64,000 nucleotides of DNA, from the NCBI GenBank assembly GCA_035463115.1, contig DATHTO010000090.1, positions 32,260 to 96,259 on the forward strand, written 5' to 3'. The position numbers and the translations under genes were made by a program. Position 1 is the first letter of the stretch; each line of letters opens with the position of its first letter. A model generated the notes under the pieces. That model ran no database searches. It saw only the letters and a list, made by a program, of their open reading frames with translations, and was not told where the DNA came from. Shown piece by piece: positions 34,524 to 43,870 of the stretch. The stretch comes from BPGL01 sp035463115 (GTDB lineage: Bacteria > Actinomycetota > UBA4738 > HRBIN12).

Positions 34524-36473
34524 TCACGCGGTCGCGACGACCGCGAGGACCTCGTCGGCGTACCGCTCGAGCTTCGCCGGCCCGACCCCGGTGACGTCGG
34601 CGAGCTGCCCGCGGGTCGACGGCTTGCGCTCGGCGATCTCGGCGAGGGTCGCGTCCTTGAAGACGACGTAGGCCGGCACCCCGTCGGCGGATGCGCGCTC
34701 CCGTCGCCACGCCTTGAGCCGGTCGAACAGCGGGCCGTTCGACGGCGCCGTCACGCGCGGCCGCGACGACGAGGATCCCGATCCGCGGGTCGATCGGCCG
34801 AGCGGTTCCGCGGAGATGACGCCGAGCTCGCGCAGGAACGGGCTCGGCGAGGTCTTCGGATCGCGCGGCCATGACAGGTACAGGTGCGTCCGCGCGCGGG
34901 TGATGCCGACGTAGAAGAGACGACGCTCCTCGTCGGGATCGGCGGCCGACCGTTGGGACCGGAACGGCAGCTCCCGATCGAGCAGCCGCGGAAGGAACAC
35001 CACGTCGAACTCGAGGCCCTTCGCGCGATGGTAGGTCAGCAGCTGGACGCCCCGCCCGCTCTTCTCGGTGTGGAACCGCGCGGTGAGCTCCGTGACGAAC
35101 CCCTCGATCGATCCGGCGCCGCCGTTGGCGGCCGTGTACTCGGCGGCGAGCGAGCGCAGCCGCGCGAGGTCGGCCTGTCGCGTCACCTCGTCGTCGGCGT
35201 CGGGGTCGGCCTCGGCCGAGTATCCGAGCGCGTCGGTGACGGCGACGACGGCGTCGGCCACGCCGGCCCCGGCGCCCGCGCGCCGCAGGCGGGCGAGCAC
35301 GCCGCGCGGGCCTGGCCGCCGCAGGAACGACCCGTCACGGACCTGGTACGCGATCCCGGCCTTCGCGAACGCCTCTTCGTACGGTTCGGAACGGGCGTTG
35401 ATCCGGTAGATCACGGCGACGGACTCCGGGGGAACGCCGTCGGCGATCAGCCGCTGCGCTTCGGCGACCACGAACGCGACCTCGTCGTCGGGACCCGGAA
35501 GCCCCCGCGCCGTGGGGTTCGGACCGTCGGGGCGGGTCGGCTTGAGCTCCTTGCGGAACCCGCCGAGCCTCGTCGCGAGCCGGTTCGCCACCGCCAGGAC
35601 CTGGGGCGAGGACCGGTAGTTCGTCTCGAGCCGGACCACGGTCGCGGTCGGATACCGCTCGGGGAACGACAGCAGGTGCCGGGGCGACGCGCCCGTGAAC
35701 GTGTAGATCGTCTGGTAGTCGTCGCCGACGACGCAGACGTCGTCGCGCCCGCCCAACCACCGCAGCAGCAGCTCGTGCTGGAGCGTGTTGACGTCCTGGT
35801 ACTCGTCGACGGTGAAGGCGTGCAGGCGGTCGTGGAGCTCCCGAGCCGACGCCGGACGCTCGTCGAACAGCTCGACGGCCAGCCGCAGCATGTCCTCGAA
35901 GTCGATGCGCTCGGCTCGCGTCTTGCGGCGCTCGTAGCCGTCGTAGACCCGGTGCATCATCTCGGCCGGGATCGGCGGCTCGTGGCCGGTGCGGGTGAGT
36001 TCGTCGAGGTAGCGCGACGGTGGGATCAGCCGGTTCTTGGCCCATTCGATCTCGGTCGCGAGCTCGCCGCGGGGCATGAACCGGTGCGGCGGGGGGAGCC
36101 CGTTCGCGAGCGACGCGATCAGCGGCGCCTTGTGGTCGAGGATGTCGGGGAGCGCCGATCCGACGTGCGTGGGCCACGCGCGTGACAGCTGCGACAGCGC
36201 AGCGGCGTGGAACGTGCGTGCCTCGACCCCCGAGACGCCGAGCCGGCCGAGTCGGGCGCGCAGCTCACCTGCAGCCTTCTCGGTGAACGTCACCGCGAGG
36301 ATCTGCGCGGAGGTGAACGTGCGCGTCGCGACCTGGTACGCGATGCGGTGCGTGATCGCGGTGGTCTTCCCGGTTCCTGCTCCCGCGAGGATCGCGACCG
36401 GCCCGCGGACCGTCGTCGCGGCCTCGCGCTGCTCGTCGTTCAGCGGAGCGAGGATGCCTTCCGGCGAGACCAC
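34524..36473 (-). CDS. uvrD2: UvrD2-like ATP-dependent DNA helicase with HRDC domain
   Basis: A 649-residue SF1A helicase. Motifs: Walker A GAGTGKTTA (about residue 32), TFTEKAAGELRAR, Walker B FTVDEYQDVN, VGDDYQTIYTFTGA, and LLTYHRAKGLEFDVVF, then RRLFYVGITRAR. The last ~70 residues (LFDRLKAWRRERASADGVPAYVVFKDATLAEIA then GQLADVTGVGPAKLERYADEVL) are an HRDC domain. Mycobacterial UvrD2 has the same order but an extra tetracysteine between, which I do not see. The GTG start has TAGGG 8 bases upstream; the frame runs open much further but that part is antisense to the MoxR gene. Confidence 0.9.
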   Translation of the reverse strand: MVSPEGILAPLNDEQREAATTVRGPVAILAGAGTGKTTAITHRIAYQVATRTFTSAQILAVTFTEKAAGELRARLGRLGVSGVEARTFHAAALSQLSRAWPTHVGSALPDILDHKAPLIASLANGLPPPHRFMPRGELATEIEWAKNRLIPPSRYLDELTRTGHEPPIPAEMMHRVYDGYERRKTRAERIDFEDMLRLAVELFDERPASARELHDRLHAFTVDEYQDVNTLQHELLLRWLGGRDDVCVVGDDYQTIYTFTGASPRHLLSFPERYPTATVVRLETNYRSSPQVLAVANRLATRLGGFRKELKPTRPDGPNPTARGLPGPDDEVAFVVAEAQRLIADGVPPESVAVIYRINARSEPYEEAFAKAGIAYQVRDGSFLRRPGPRGVLARLRRAGAGAGVADAVVAVTDALGYSAEADPDADDEVTRQADLARLRSLAAEYTAANGGAGSIEGFVTELTARFHTEKSGRGVQLLTYHRAKGLEFDVVFLPRLLDRELPFRSQRSAADPDEERRLFYVGITRARTHLYLSWPRDPKTSPSPFLRELGVISAEPLGRSTRGSGSSSSRPRVTAPSNGPLFDRLKAWRRERASADGVPAYVVFKDATLAEIAERKPSTRGQLADVTGVGPAKLERYADEVLAVVATA

Positions 36474-36575
36474 GGCGGCGACCCTACCAGCGGTGTCCGA
36501 CGCGCCCGGCCGTCCGCGGCCGAACGCAGAGGTCCACCGTCCGCGTGAACGGCGAGCCGCCGTAGGCTGGACGTC

Positions 36576-37997
36576 ATGACCCCCCTTGCCGACGCACCGA
36601 TCACCCTCGGCGACCTGCGGGCCGCCGGGTACGCCGACCGCACCGTGAAGGAGGAGCTCCGCTCCAACCTCCTCGCCAGGATGTCCGAGCGCGAGGGGCT
36701 CTTCCCCGGCATCCTCGGGTTCGACGACACGGTCGTGCCTGCGCTCGAACGCGGGATCCTGGCGGGCCACGATCTGATCCTGCTCGGCGAGCGCGGTCAG
36801 GCGAAGACGCGCCTCGTCCGCGCGGTCGTCAACCTCCTTGACGAAACGGTCCCCGCGATCGAGGGATGCGAGATCAACGACGATCCATTCCGACCGATCT
36901 GCGCGCGATGCCGCTCGCTGGTGTTCGAGGAAGGCGACGCGACGCCGATCGTCTGGCTCTCGCGCGACGATCGGTACGCCGAGAAGCTGGCGACGCCCGA
37001 CACGAGCGTCGCCGATCTGATCGGCGACGTCGACCCGATCCGCGTCGCCGAAGGGCGCTACCTCGGTGACGAGCTCACGATCCACTACGGCATGATCCCG
37101 CGGACGCACCGCGGGATCGTGGCCATCAACGAGCTCCCGGATCTCCCCGAGCGGATCCAGGTGTCGTTGTTCAACATCCTGGAGGAACGAGACGTGCAGA
37201 TCCGCGGGTACCGGATCCGCCTGCCGCTCGACATCCTGCTCGTCGCCACGGCGAACCCCGACGACTACACGCACCGCGGACGCATCGTGTCGCCGCTGAA
37301 GGACCGCTTCGGAACCCAGGTTCGCACGCACTACCCCGAGACGCCGGGCGACGAGATCTCGATCATGGACCAGGAGGTGCGTCCACCGGCCGGCGACGTC
37401 GCCGTGCGCGTGCCGGTCTTCATGAAGGAGATCGTCGCGTCGCTCACGCAGGAGCTCCGCCGTTCGCCGCACGTGAACCACCGCAGTGGCATCAGCGTGC
37501 GGTACTCGATCGGGAACCTCGAGACGTTGGTCGCCGCGGCGGTCCGACGGGCGGCGCGGACCGGCGAGCCCGAAGCCGTGCCGCGCGTCGTCGACCTCCC
37601 CGCCGTCCTCATGTCGTCGGAAGGCCGCATCGAGTTCGACACGATCGAGGAAGGACGGGAGGACGAGATCCTGCTGCGCGCCCTGCGGAACGCGGAGCTC
37701 GAGGTGTTCCGTCGGCGTTTGTCCGGCTACGATTTCTCGGCGTTGCTCTCGCGGTTCGAGCAGGGGCTCGCGGTGGAGACGAGCGACCTGACGACGGCGA
37801 GCGATCTGCTCGCCGGCGTCGGCGACCTGCCCGGCCTCGCGAAGATGCTCGAGCGGCTCGGCGTGGAGGAGGAGAGCCCGGGCGTCGCTGCGAGCGCGAT
37901 CGAGTTCGCGCTCGAGGGCCTGCACCTGTCGCGGCGGCTGAACAAGGACGCCGGCGCCGGCATCACGCTCTACGAGGCCCCGTCGAGCGGTCCGTGA
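36576..37997 (+). CDS. MoxR/ChlI-like AAA+ ATPase
   Basis: A 473-residue AAA+ protein of the magnesium-chelatase-I/MoxR type. Walker A is LGERGQAKTR (Gly71-Lys77), Walker B region is GIVAINELPDLPERIQVSLFNILEERDVQIRG, in which the usual Asp-Glu is Asn-Glu, and sensor 1 is LVATANPDDYTHRGRIVSPLKDRF. A CxxC pair lies in CEINDDPFRPICARC. Proteins of this class usually work with a VWA-domain partner; one lies 500 bases downstream on the same strand. The ATG start is divergent from the UvrD2-like gene. Confidence 0.87.
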   Translation: MTPLADAPITLGDLRAAGYADRTVKEELRSNLLARMSEREGLFPGILGFDDTVVPALERGILAGHDLILLGERGQAKTRLVRAVVNLLDETVPAIEGCEINDDPFRPICARCRSLVFEEGDATPIVWLSRDDRYAEKLATPDTSVADLIGDVDPIRVAEGRYLGDELTIHYGMIPRTHRGIVAINELPDLPERIQVSLFNILEERDVQIRGYRIRLPLDILLVATANPDDYTHRGRIVSPLKDRFGTQVRTHYPETPGDEISIMDQEVRPPAGDVAVRVPVFMKEIVASLTQELRRSPHVNHRSGISVRYSIGNLETLVAAAVRRAARTGEPEAVPRVVDLPAVLMSSEGRIEFDTIEEGREDEILLRALRNAELEVFRRRLSGYDFSALLSRFEQGLAVETSDLTTASDLLAGVGDLPGLAKMLERLGVEEESPGVAASAIEFALEGLHLSRRLNKDAGAGITLYEAPSSGP

Positions 37998-38044
37998 CGG
38001 GATCGCGGCCTGCCGACGCGACCGGATCGTAGGATCCGCGCGCG

Positions 38045-38440
38045 ATGTCGGGACTCCACAGGATCCTCGGGTTCGTCGTCGTCGCGGTGTTCGCCGTGGG
38101 ATGGCTCTGGCCGCTCGGCGCGCTGACGATCCGACGCCGACCGGGCGAGGCGTACTGGGGGTGGCTGACCGTCGCGCAGGTCGTCGCCGGGATCCAAGCG
38201 CTGGTCGGTCTGATCCTGCTCGCGATCGTCGGACGGCCTCCCGGTGGCGACTGGCTGCACCTCGTCTACGGGTTCGGGCCGATCCTGATCCTCGTGATCG
38301 CGCACGCGCTCGCGCGGGAGGGCCAGAAGGTCAAGGAAGGCGCCGAGCCGATCCCGCCGCACCTGTGGTTCGCGTTCGGCGCGTTCATCTCGTTCGGACT
38401 GTCGCTCCGAGCGCTGATGACCGGCCTGGGGATCGGCTGA
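38045..38440 (+). CDS. Four-helix membrane protein, unknown
   Basis: A 131-residue protein with four predicted membrane segments (about residues 5-27, 42-62, 72-92, 108-128), ATG start. It sits between the MoxR-like ATPase and VWA genes with gaps of 48 and 66 bases, so it may be cotranscribed with them. I do not recognise the family. Conserved-looking charged positions are in HRILGF and YGFGPILILVIAHALA. Confidence 0.65.
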   Translation: MSGLHRILGFVVVAVFAVGWLWPLGALTIRRRPGEAYWGWLTVAQVVAGIQALVGLILLAIVGRPPGGDWLHLVYGFGPILILVIAHALAREGQKVKEGAEPIPPHLWFAFGAFISFGLSLRALMTGLGIG

Positions 38441-38506
38441 GGCGCCGGGCTGCCGGCTCCGGCGCCGCCCTCACCGTTCGTCGGGAGCTGACCTAGGCTG
38501 GTCGGG

Positions 38507-40474
38507 ATGGCTCCGCGCCCCTCCCACCCTTCACGGTCGTCGCGCTATTCCCGCTGGGACGGCACCCAGGACCCGTTCGGGCCCGACGTTCCGGCCGCCG
38601 ACGTTCTCGAGGAGCTTGCCGACGACGTCCTGATGGGCGACTCGGCCGAGGCCGCGCTCCAGCGGCTCCTGCGGCGCGGCATGCGCGGCCGGTTCTCGGG
38701 TCTCGACGCCCTCCGGCGCCGCCTGCAGCAGCGCCGCGACGACGATCGAGCCGCCCTCAACCTCGCCGGTCCCCTCGAGGAGATCCGTGACCGGCTCGAG
38801 GAGATCCTCGATCGTGAACGCTCGCACCTCTCGTTCGAGGCGACGGATGACGCGCGCATGCGTGAGTCGTTCTTGGAGGCGCTCCCGCCGGACCTGCCGG
38901 GGCAGCTCGCGGAGCTCCGCGACTACCGCTTCACCGACGCCGAGGCCCAGCGGATGTTCGACCAGCTGATGGAGGGTCTCCAGCAGCAGGTGTTGGGTTC
39001 GTACTTCCGGCAGCTGAGCGACGGCATGAAGAACGTGACGCCCGAGGAGATGGCTCGGCTGAAGGACATGCTCGCCGACCTCAACGGTCTCCTCGAGATG
39101 CGCGCCAGAGGCGAGGACACCCAACAGGCCTTCGGGGAGTTCATGGGACGGCACGGTGATCTCGTGCCCGGCGACCCCCGGACCCTGGACGAGCTGCTCG
39201 AGCAGATGGCGCGACGGATGGCCGCGATGTCGAGGCTGCTCGCGTCGCTCTCGCCGGATCAGCGGCGCGAGCTGCGTGCCCTCCTGTCGCAGGTCACGCA
39301 GGACATGGACCTGGCTTTCGAGCTCGATCGACTCTCGGCGAACCTGCAGGGGGCGTTCCCGGGCATGCCGTGGGACGAGCCGACCTGGGGTGAGGGCGAC
39401 GACGCCACGCCGATGCAGGCGACCGTCGACGCGCTCGAACGCCAGCACGAGCACGAGGAGCTCGAGCGGTCGCTCACCGGCGACTACGCCGGCGCGTCGC
39501 TCGACGACGTCGACGAGGAGGCCCTCCGACGCACGCTGGGCGAGCCGGCGGTCCAGGACCTCCGGCGGCTCAAGCGGATCGAGGACATGCTGGAGCAGGC
39601 CGGGCTCGTGCAGCGTCGCGGCGGGCGGCTCGAGCTCACGCCACGAGGCGCCCGGAAGATGGGCGAGCGAGCCCTGACGCGGGTCTTCGAACGCCTGCAG
39701 CGCGACCGCGAGGGGACCCACGAGGCGCGCGACCCCGGCGGCCTCGCGGAACCGACCGGGGCGACGCGCCCCTGGCGGTTCGGTGACCACGGGCAGATCG
39801 CGGTGCAGCGGACCGTCTTCAACGCCGTGACGCGTGGCGGCGCGAGGGCCGCGTCGCGCGTCTCGATCGAACCGGACGACTTCGAGCTCGTCGAGGCGGA
39901 GCAGCGCACCGAGACGGCGACGGCGCTGCTGCTGGACCTGTCGTTCTCGATGCCGCTCCGAGGCCACCTCGTCCACGCGAAGAAGTTGGCGCTCGCGCTC
40001 CATTCACTGATCGAGGGACGGTACGCGCAGGACACGCTGTACCTGATCGGGTTCAGCGACTACGCGCGCCGTCTGCGCCCCGAGGACCTGGCGGCCCCGG
40101 GCTTCGAGCGCACCTACGGGACGAACATGCAGCACGCCTTCCTGATGGCGGGTCGGTCGCTCGCACAGCACCCGCGTGCGCAGCGCCAGGTCATCATGGT
40201 CACCGACGGCGAGCCGACCGCGCACCTCGAGGGCGAGCACGCGTTCTTCGCGTGGCCTCCCGAGCCCGAGACCGTGCGGCGCACCCTCGCCGAGGCCGTG
40301 CGCCTGGCGAGGAGCGGCGTCACGCTCAACGTCTTCATGCTCGACGAGTCCGAAGGCCTTTCGCGGTTCATGGAGCGCCTCGCGCGGCTCACGAGCGGTC
40401 GGGTCTTCCTGATGGACGACGACCGGGTCGGCGACTTCGTCCTGCGCGATTACGTCGCCCGTCGCGCTCGCTGA
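38507..40474 (+). CDS. VWA-domain protein, likely partner of the MoxR-like ATPase
   Basis: A 655-residue protein. The C-terminal 190 residues are a von Willebrand A domain with an intact MIDAS site: DLSFS at 477-481 gives Asp-x-Ser-x-Ser, and VTDGEPTAHLEGE supplies the later Asp. The long N-terminal part (residues 30-430) is helical and rich in Arg, Glu and Gln, with coiled-coil-like segments (LEEIRDRLEEILDRERSHL). There is no signal peptide, so it is probably cytoplasmic, fitting the AAA/VWA two-component machines that act like chelatases or chaperones. The client is unknown. Confidence 0.87.
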   Translation: MAPRPSHPSRSSRYSRWDGTQDPFGPDVPAADVLEELADDVLMGDSAEAALQRLLRRGMRGRFSGLDALRRRLQQRRDDDRAALNLAGPLEEIRDRLEEILDRERSHLSFEATDDARMRESFLEALPPDLPGQLAELRDYRFTDAEAQRMFDQLMEGLQQQVLGSYFRQLSDGMKNVTPEEMARLKDMLADLNGLLEMRARGEDTQQAFGEFMGRHGDLVPGDPRTLDELLEQMARRMAAMSRLLASLSPDQRRELRALLSQVTQDMDLAFELDRLSANLQGAFPGMPWDEPTWGEGDDATPMQATVDALERQHEHEELERSLTGDYAGASLDDVDEEALRRTLGEPAVQDLRRLKRIEDMLEQAGLVQRRGGRLELTPRGARKMGERALTRVFERLQRDREGTHEARDPGGLAEPTGATRPWRFGDHGQIAVQRTVFNAVTRGGARAASRVSIEPDDFELVEAEQRTETATALLLDLSFSMPLRGHLVHAKKLALALHSLIEGRYAQDTLYLIGFSDYARRLRPEDLAAPGFERTYGTNMQHAFLMAGRSLAQHPRAQRQVIMVTDGEPTAHLEGEHAFFAWPPEPETVRRTLAEAVRLARSGVTLNVFMLDESEGLSRFMERLARLTSGRVFLMDDDRVGDFVLRDYVARRAR

Positions 40475-40510
40475 ACCGTCGCCGTCCGACGCTCGGGTAC
40501 GCTCGCGAGC

Positions 40511-41101
40511 ATGCCGCGTTGGGCGAAGGTGGCGATCTGGATCGTGGTGTTCGCGACCTGTGCCGGCGCCGGAGCGTACGTCGCCGCGCACACCGATCCG
40601 TTCCCGCCGGGCGTCGACGATCCCGGCGCGCGCGCGACGCCCGACCCGACGGGTGACGCGCCCGCCGACGAGGAACGCTGGCGGGTGACGGTGCGCGGCT
40701 CCGCGACGCACGTCGTCCGGGTCGGAGGGACGTGCGAGAGCGCGTGGAGCGGATCCGCCCGGTTCCGGGTCGTCGACGACGCGCTGCCCGAGGGCGCCCG
40801 CGTCTCGGTCGACGGCGTGGGGTCGTGCGACTTCCCCGTCGCCCAGATCCAGGCCGAGCAGCTCGAACTCGAGATCTTCGCGAGCGACGAGGGGAACGAC
40901 CTCGTGTCGCTGCGCGTCGTCGGCCGGACGCCGACGGGCGCCGAGGATCTCGGCGGATTCGCGACGGCGATCGTCCGCGAGCGCTTCGCCGTTGCAGCCG
41001 ACGAGGCGGCACGTGTCCGCGGCGAGATCGCGGACGGTCGCGGTGGGACGATCCGGAGCGTCATCGAGGTGGCGACGAGATGCGTCAGCGGATGCGCATG
41101 A
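40511..41101 (+). CDS. Secreted or membrane-anchored hypothetical protein
   Basis: A 196-residue protein with one N-terminal hydrophobic segment (residues 5-24, VAIWIVVFATCAGAGAYVAA) that could be a signal anchor, a Pro/Asp-rich linker, and a beta-rich outer domain with paired cysteines (GGTCESAWS, VGSCDFPV, TRCVSGCA). No family recognised. It follows the VWA gene by 36 bases, so it might share its transcript. Disulfides outside the membrane are likely. Confidence 0.6.
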   Translation: MPRWAKVAIWIVVFATCAGAGAYVAAHTDPFPPGVDDPGARATPDPTGDAPADEERWRVTVRGSATHVVRVGGTCESAWSGSARFRVVDDALPEGARVSVDGVGSCDFPVAQIQAEQLELEIFASDEGNDLVSLRVVGRTPTGAEDLGGFATAIVRERFAVAADEAARVRGEIADGRGGTIRSVIEVATRCVSGCA

Positions 41102-41125
41102 GCCGGTGGAAGGTGGATCCGCTCG

Positions 41126-41947
41126 TCATGCGCTGCCGTCCCACCACATCGTGACGAGCGGTTGTGCCGACGGGCCTGCTGACCACGAGCCATCGCGCTC
41201 GCGCAGCCGATCGCCGAGCGCGTCGGCGATCTCGGCGTCGCGGTCGGGCGTGAGGCAGAGCCTCGTCCTGACGAGCGCCACCGCGTCGACCCGTGTCGGG
41301 AACCCCGCCGCGCCGTTGCCGTCGTCGACGTGATCCTCGCGCTGCACGTCGACATCGAGCTCGCGGAGGGCCGCCGCGGCGTCATCGGCGGTCGGGCCGT
41401 CGGGGAAGCGCACGCCGTGGAACCGCTCCCAGAGGTCGTTCATCCAGGCCAGGGGATGGCGCCCCGTCAGCTCCACCACGACGCGACGGCGGGCGTGCGT
41501 CGTCAGCGCCTCGGCGAACGGATCCAGGTCCTGGACGTTGTAGAGGACGTGCCCGCACGTCACGACGTCTGCCACCGGAACCTCGCGGCCGACCGCCGGC
41601 CACGAGCCTTCGTAGGTCTCCGCCCGGGCGCCCGCCGCCTCGACCGTCTCGCGGAACATCGCCAGCATGGCCGCCGACGCGTCGACCCCGGTCAGCACCG
41701 ACGCGTGCGAGGCGAGCGGGACCGACGTCGCGCCGCCGCCGCATCCGACGTCGAGCACGGTGCCTCCCTCGGGCAGCGCGTCGCGCGCGCGCCGGCTCGC
41801 CGCCGTCGCCCTGCTCGAGGCGCGCTCCGCACGCCGCCGGAACAGCTCCCGCGGGAAGGTGTAGGGCGACGCCGGCGCGGCGTCGAGGATCGGCTGCGGG
41901 ATCGCGCGCGCCGCGAGGTCGCGGCGCCACCGTTCGAGCGCGCTCAC
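41126..41947 (-). CDS. SAM-dependent methyltransferase
   Basis: A 273-residue class I methyltransferase. Motif I is VLDVGCGGGATSVPLA, motif II region VLTGVDASAAMLAMFRE, motif III region ADVVTCGHVLYNVQDLDPF. The C-terminal part is variable and the substrate is unknown. The GTG start overlaps the stop of the CoA-transferase gene as GTGA, so translation is coupled and the two form an operon. Confidence 0.85.
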   Translation of the reverse strand: MSALERWRRDLAARAIPQPILDAAPASPYTFPRELFRRRAERASSRATAASRRARDALPEGGTVLDVGCGGGATSVPLASHASVLTGVDASAAMLAMFRETVEAAGARAETYEGSWPAVGREVPVADVVTCGHVLYNVQDLDPFAEALTTHARRRVVVELTGRHPLAWMNDLWERFHGVRFPDGPTADDAAAALRELDVDVQREDHVDDGNGAAGFPTRVDAVALVRTRLCLTPDRDAEIADALGDRLRERDGSWSAGPSAQPLVTMWWDGSA

Positions 41948-43092
41948 GCGTCGCCGAGCCAGCCTTCGGCGTCGTGCGCGCCGAGCGTCGGCGGCGGCAT
42001 CCGCGTCGGCGTCCGGCGGCCGTCGAACCGGATCGGGCTTCGGACGAGGCGCAGCATCCCTCCGTGCGGCGTGTCAGCGACGTCGTCGACGAGCGTCGCG
42101 CCTTCCGGTGACGTGAACACCTCGTCCATCGAACGGATCGGGGCGCACGGCACCTGCGCGGCCTCGAGCTCGGCGAGCCACGCGGCGGCCGGTCGCCGGG
42201 CGAACGCGCCCTCGAGGATCGGCACCAGGGCCTCGCGGTTGCCCACGCGATCGCCGTTCGAGCGGAACCTCGGATCGTCGGCGAGATCGGGCCGTCCGAT
42301 CACCTCGCACGTCCGTCGGAACAGCCGATCGTTGCCGGCGGCGACGATGAAGGGACGGTCGCTGCCGTGGAACGACTGGTACGGAACGATGTTCGGATGG
42401 GCGGTCCCCATCCGCCCCGGTACGAGCCCGCCGATCAACGCGTTCGCCGCCTGGTTCACCATGGCGGCCACGCCCGCATCGAACAGGGCGACGCCGACGT
42501 GCCGGCCGTGCCCCGTGGCGTCGCGCTCGCGGAGAGCCGCGAGCACCCCGATCGCGGCATAGAGTCCGGTGACGACGTCGAGCACGGCCACGCCCGCCTT
42601 CGTGGGTTCGCCGTCGGGCTCCCCGGTGACGCTCATGAGCCCCGCCAGCGCCTGCACGATGATGTCGTATCCGGGTCGCGCGCCCGTCCCCTCGACGTCG
42701 TCGCCGAACCCCGTGAGCGAGCACGTGACGAGCCTCGGGTTCGTCCGGCGCAGGTCGTCCACGCCGAGACCGAGTTGCTCCATCAGGCCTGGCCGGAAGT
42801 TCTCCAGCAACACGTCGGCCGTCGCCGAGAGCCCGCGCACCCGCTGCACGCCCTCGGGCGTCTTCAGGTCGACCGCGATCGAGCGCTTGTTCCGGTTGAG
42901 CGACAGGAAGTACGCGGCATCGTCGCCGGCGAACGGAGGGCCCCAGCCGCGCGTGTCGTCGCCACCGTCGGGCCGCTCGACCTTCAGGACGTCGGCGCCA
43001 AGGTCGCCGAGGACCATCGCGCAGAGCGGACCCGCCAGGACCCGCGTCAGGTCCAGGACGCGCAGACCGTCGAGCGGAAGGGACGCCGGCAC
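41944..43092 (-). CDS. CaiB/BaiF family (class III) CoA-transferase
   Basis: A 382-residue enzyme that moves CoA between carboxylic acids through an aspartyl intermediate. It begins with the family's LPLDGLRVLDLTRVLAGPLCAMVLGDLGADVLKVE, and has FLSLNRNKRSIAVDLKTPEG, LLENFRPGLMEQLGLG and LVTCSLTGFGDD; the next Asp in GYDIIVQALAGLM is the expected catalytic aspartate. GTG start chosen at VPASLPLDG; a TTG 30 bases upstream would add ten Arg-rich residues. The substrate acid is unknown. It is the first gene of the pair with the methyltransferase. Confidence 0.9.
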   Translation of the reverse strand: MPASLPLDGLRVLDLTRVLAGPLCAMVLGDLGADVLKVERPDGGDDTRGWGPPFAGDDAAYFLSLNRNKRSIAVDLKTPEGVQRVRGLSATADVLLENFRPGLMEQLGLGVDDLRRTNPRLVTCSLTGFGDDVEGTGARPGYDIIVQALAGLMSVTGEPDGEPTKAGVAVLDVVTGLYAAIGVLAALRERDATGHGRHVGVALFDAGVAAMVNQAANALIGGLVPGRMGTAHPNIVPYQSFHGSDRPFIVAAGNDRLFRRTCEVIGRPDLADDPRFRSNGDRVGNREALVPILEGAFARRPAAAWLAELEAAQVPCAPIRSMDEVFTSPEGATLVDDVADTPHGGMLRLVRSPIRFDGRRTPTRMPPPTLGAHDAEGWLGDA

Positions 43093-43188
43093 GCGCCGCA
43101 GCCTACGACCGCAACGCGGCACAACGCGATGTGTCCGAGAGCAACGCCAGGTGGCCGTTGTCGATCCTGTGCGCGATGATGGACGACC

Positions 43189-43863
43189 ATGAACGAGGAG
43201 AGCCTGCGCAGGGCGAACGCGTTCCTGAGCGCTGTCTCGGACCGCGTCGAGGTCGGAGGCGTGCTTCCGGTGACGCCGGCCGAGATCGGCCGCGAGCTCT
43301 CGATGCCGGATGCGCTCAGCACGGCCCGGGCCGTCCGAGCGCTGATCGCACGCCGCCGTCTCGAGCCCGCCGAGGGTTCGTACCGGCTGCTGGACGCCCG
43401 TCCCGTCGACCCGAGCGAACCCGAGGCGATCGCTCGTCGTCCGCGCCGGCGCGCCGAGCGGCCACGACCGGCCGCCGCCGATGACGGATCCGGCACGAAC
43501 TACTCCGACTTCGGTCGGGCGCTCGTCGACCGCACGATCGACCTCGGGCGTGAGGTCGCGCAGCTGCGTGCGTCGCTCCGCACCTCGCGTGAGGAGTCGC
43601 GCGAGTCGCAGGTGGCGCGCGACGAGGCCGAGCGTCGGGCCCGGGCCCTCTCCGAGAAGGTCAAGGAGCTCGAGGGCCGCGCCGAGATGGCGGAGTCGAA
43701 CCTCCGGACGCTGCTCGCGAGCGCTCGTTCCGGCCCGCGGAAGCCGGACGCGGCGGTGTCCGACACCGAGATGGAAGCGATCCTCGGCGTGCTGAAGGGG
43801 GACGGCGGCCAGGCCGACGACGGGCAGGCCGAGGGCGATCGGGCCGACGGCGCCAGCGCCTAG
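43189..43863 (+). CDS. Winged-helix and coiled-coil protein, unknown
   Basis: A 224-residue protein. Residues about 1-70 look like a winged helix (TPAEIGRELSMPDALSTARAVRALIARRRLEPAEGSYRLL). A basic linker follows, then a coiled coil from about 110 to 180 (REVAQLRASLRTSREESRESQVARDEAERRARALSEKVKELEGRAE), and an acidic tail. A DNA-associated structural or regulatory role is suggested by the layout, without a named family. ATG start; convergent with the next membrane gene, 7 bases apart. Confidence 0.68.
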   Translation: MNEESLRRANAFLSAVSDRVEVGGVLPVTPAEIGRELSMPDALSTARAVRALIARRRLEPAEGSYRLLDARPVDPSEPEAIARRPRRRAERPRPAAADDGSGTNYSDFGRALVDRTIDLGREVAQLRASLRTSREESRESQVARDEAERRARALSEKVKELEGRAEMAESNLRTLLASARSGPRKPDAAVSDTEMEAILGVLKGDGGQADDGQAEGDRADGASA

Positions 43864-43870
43864 CCTCGTC

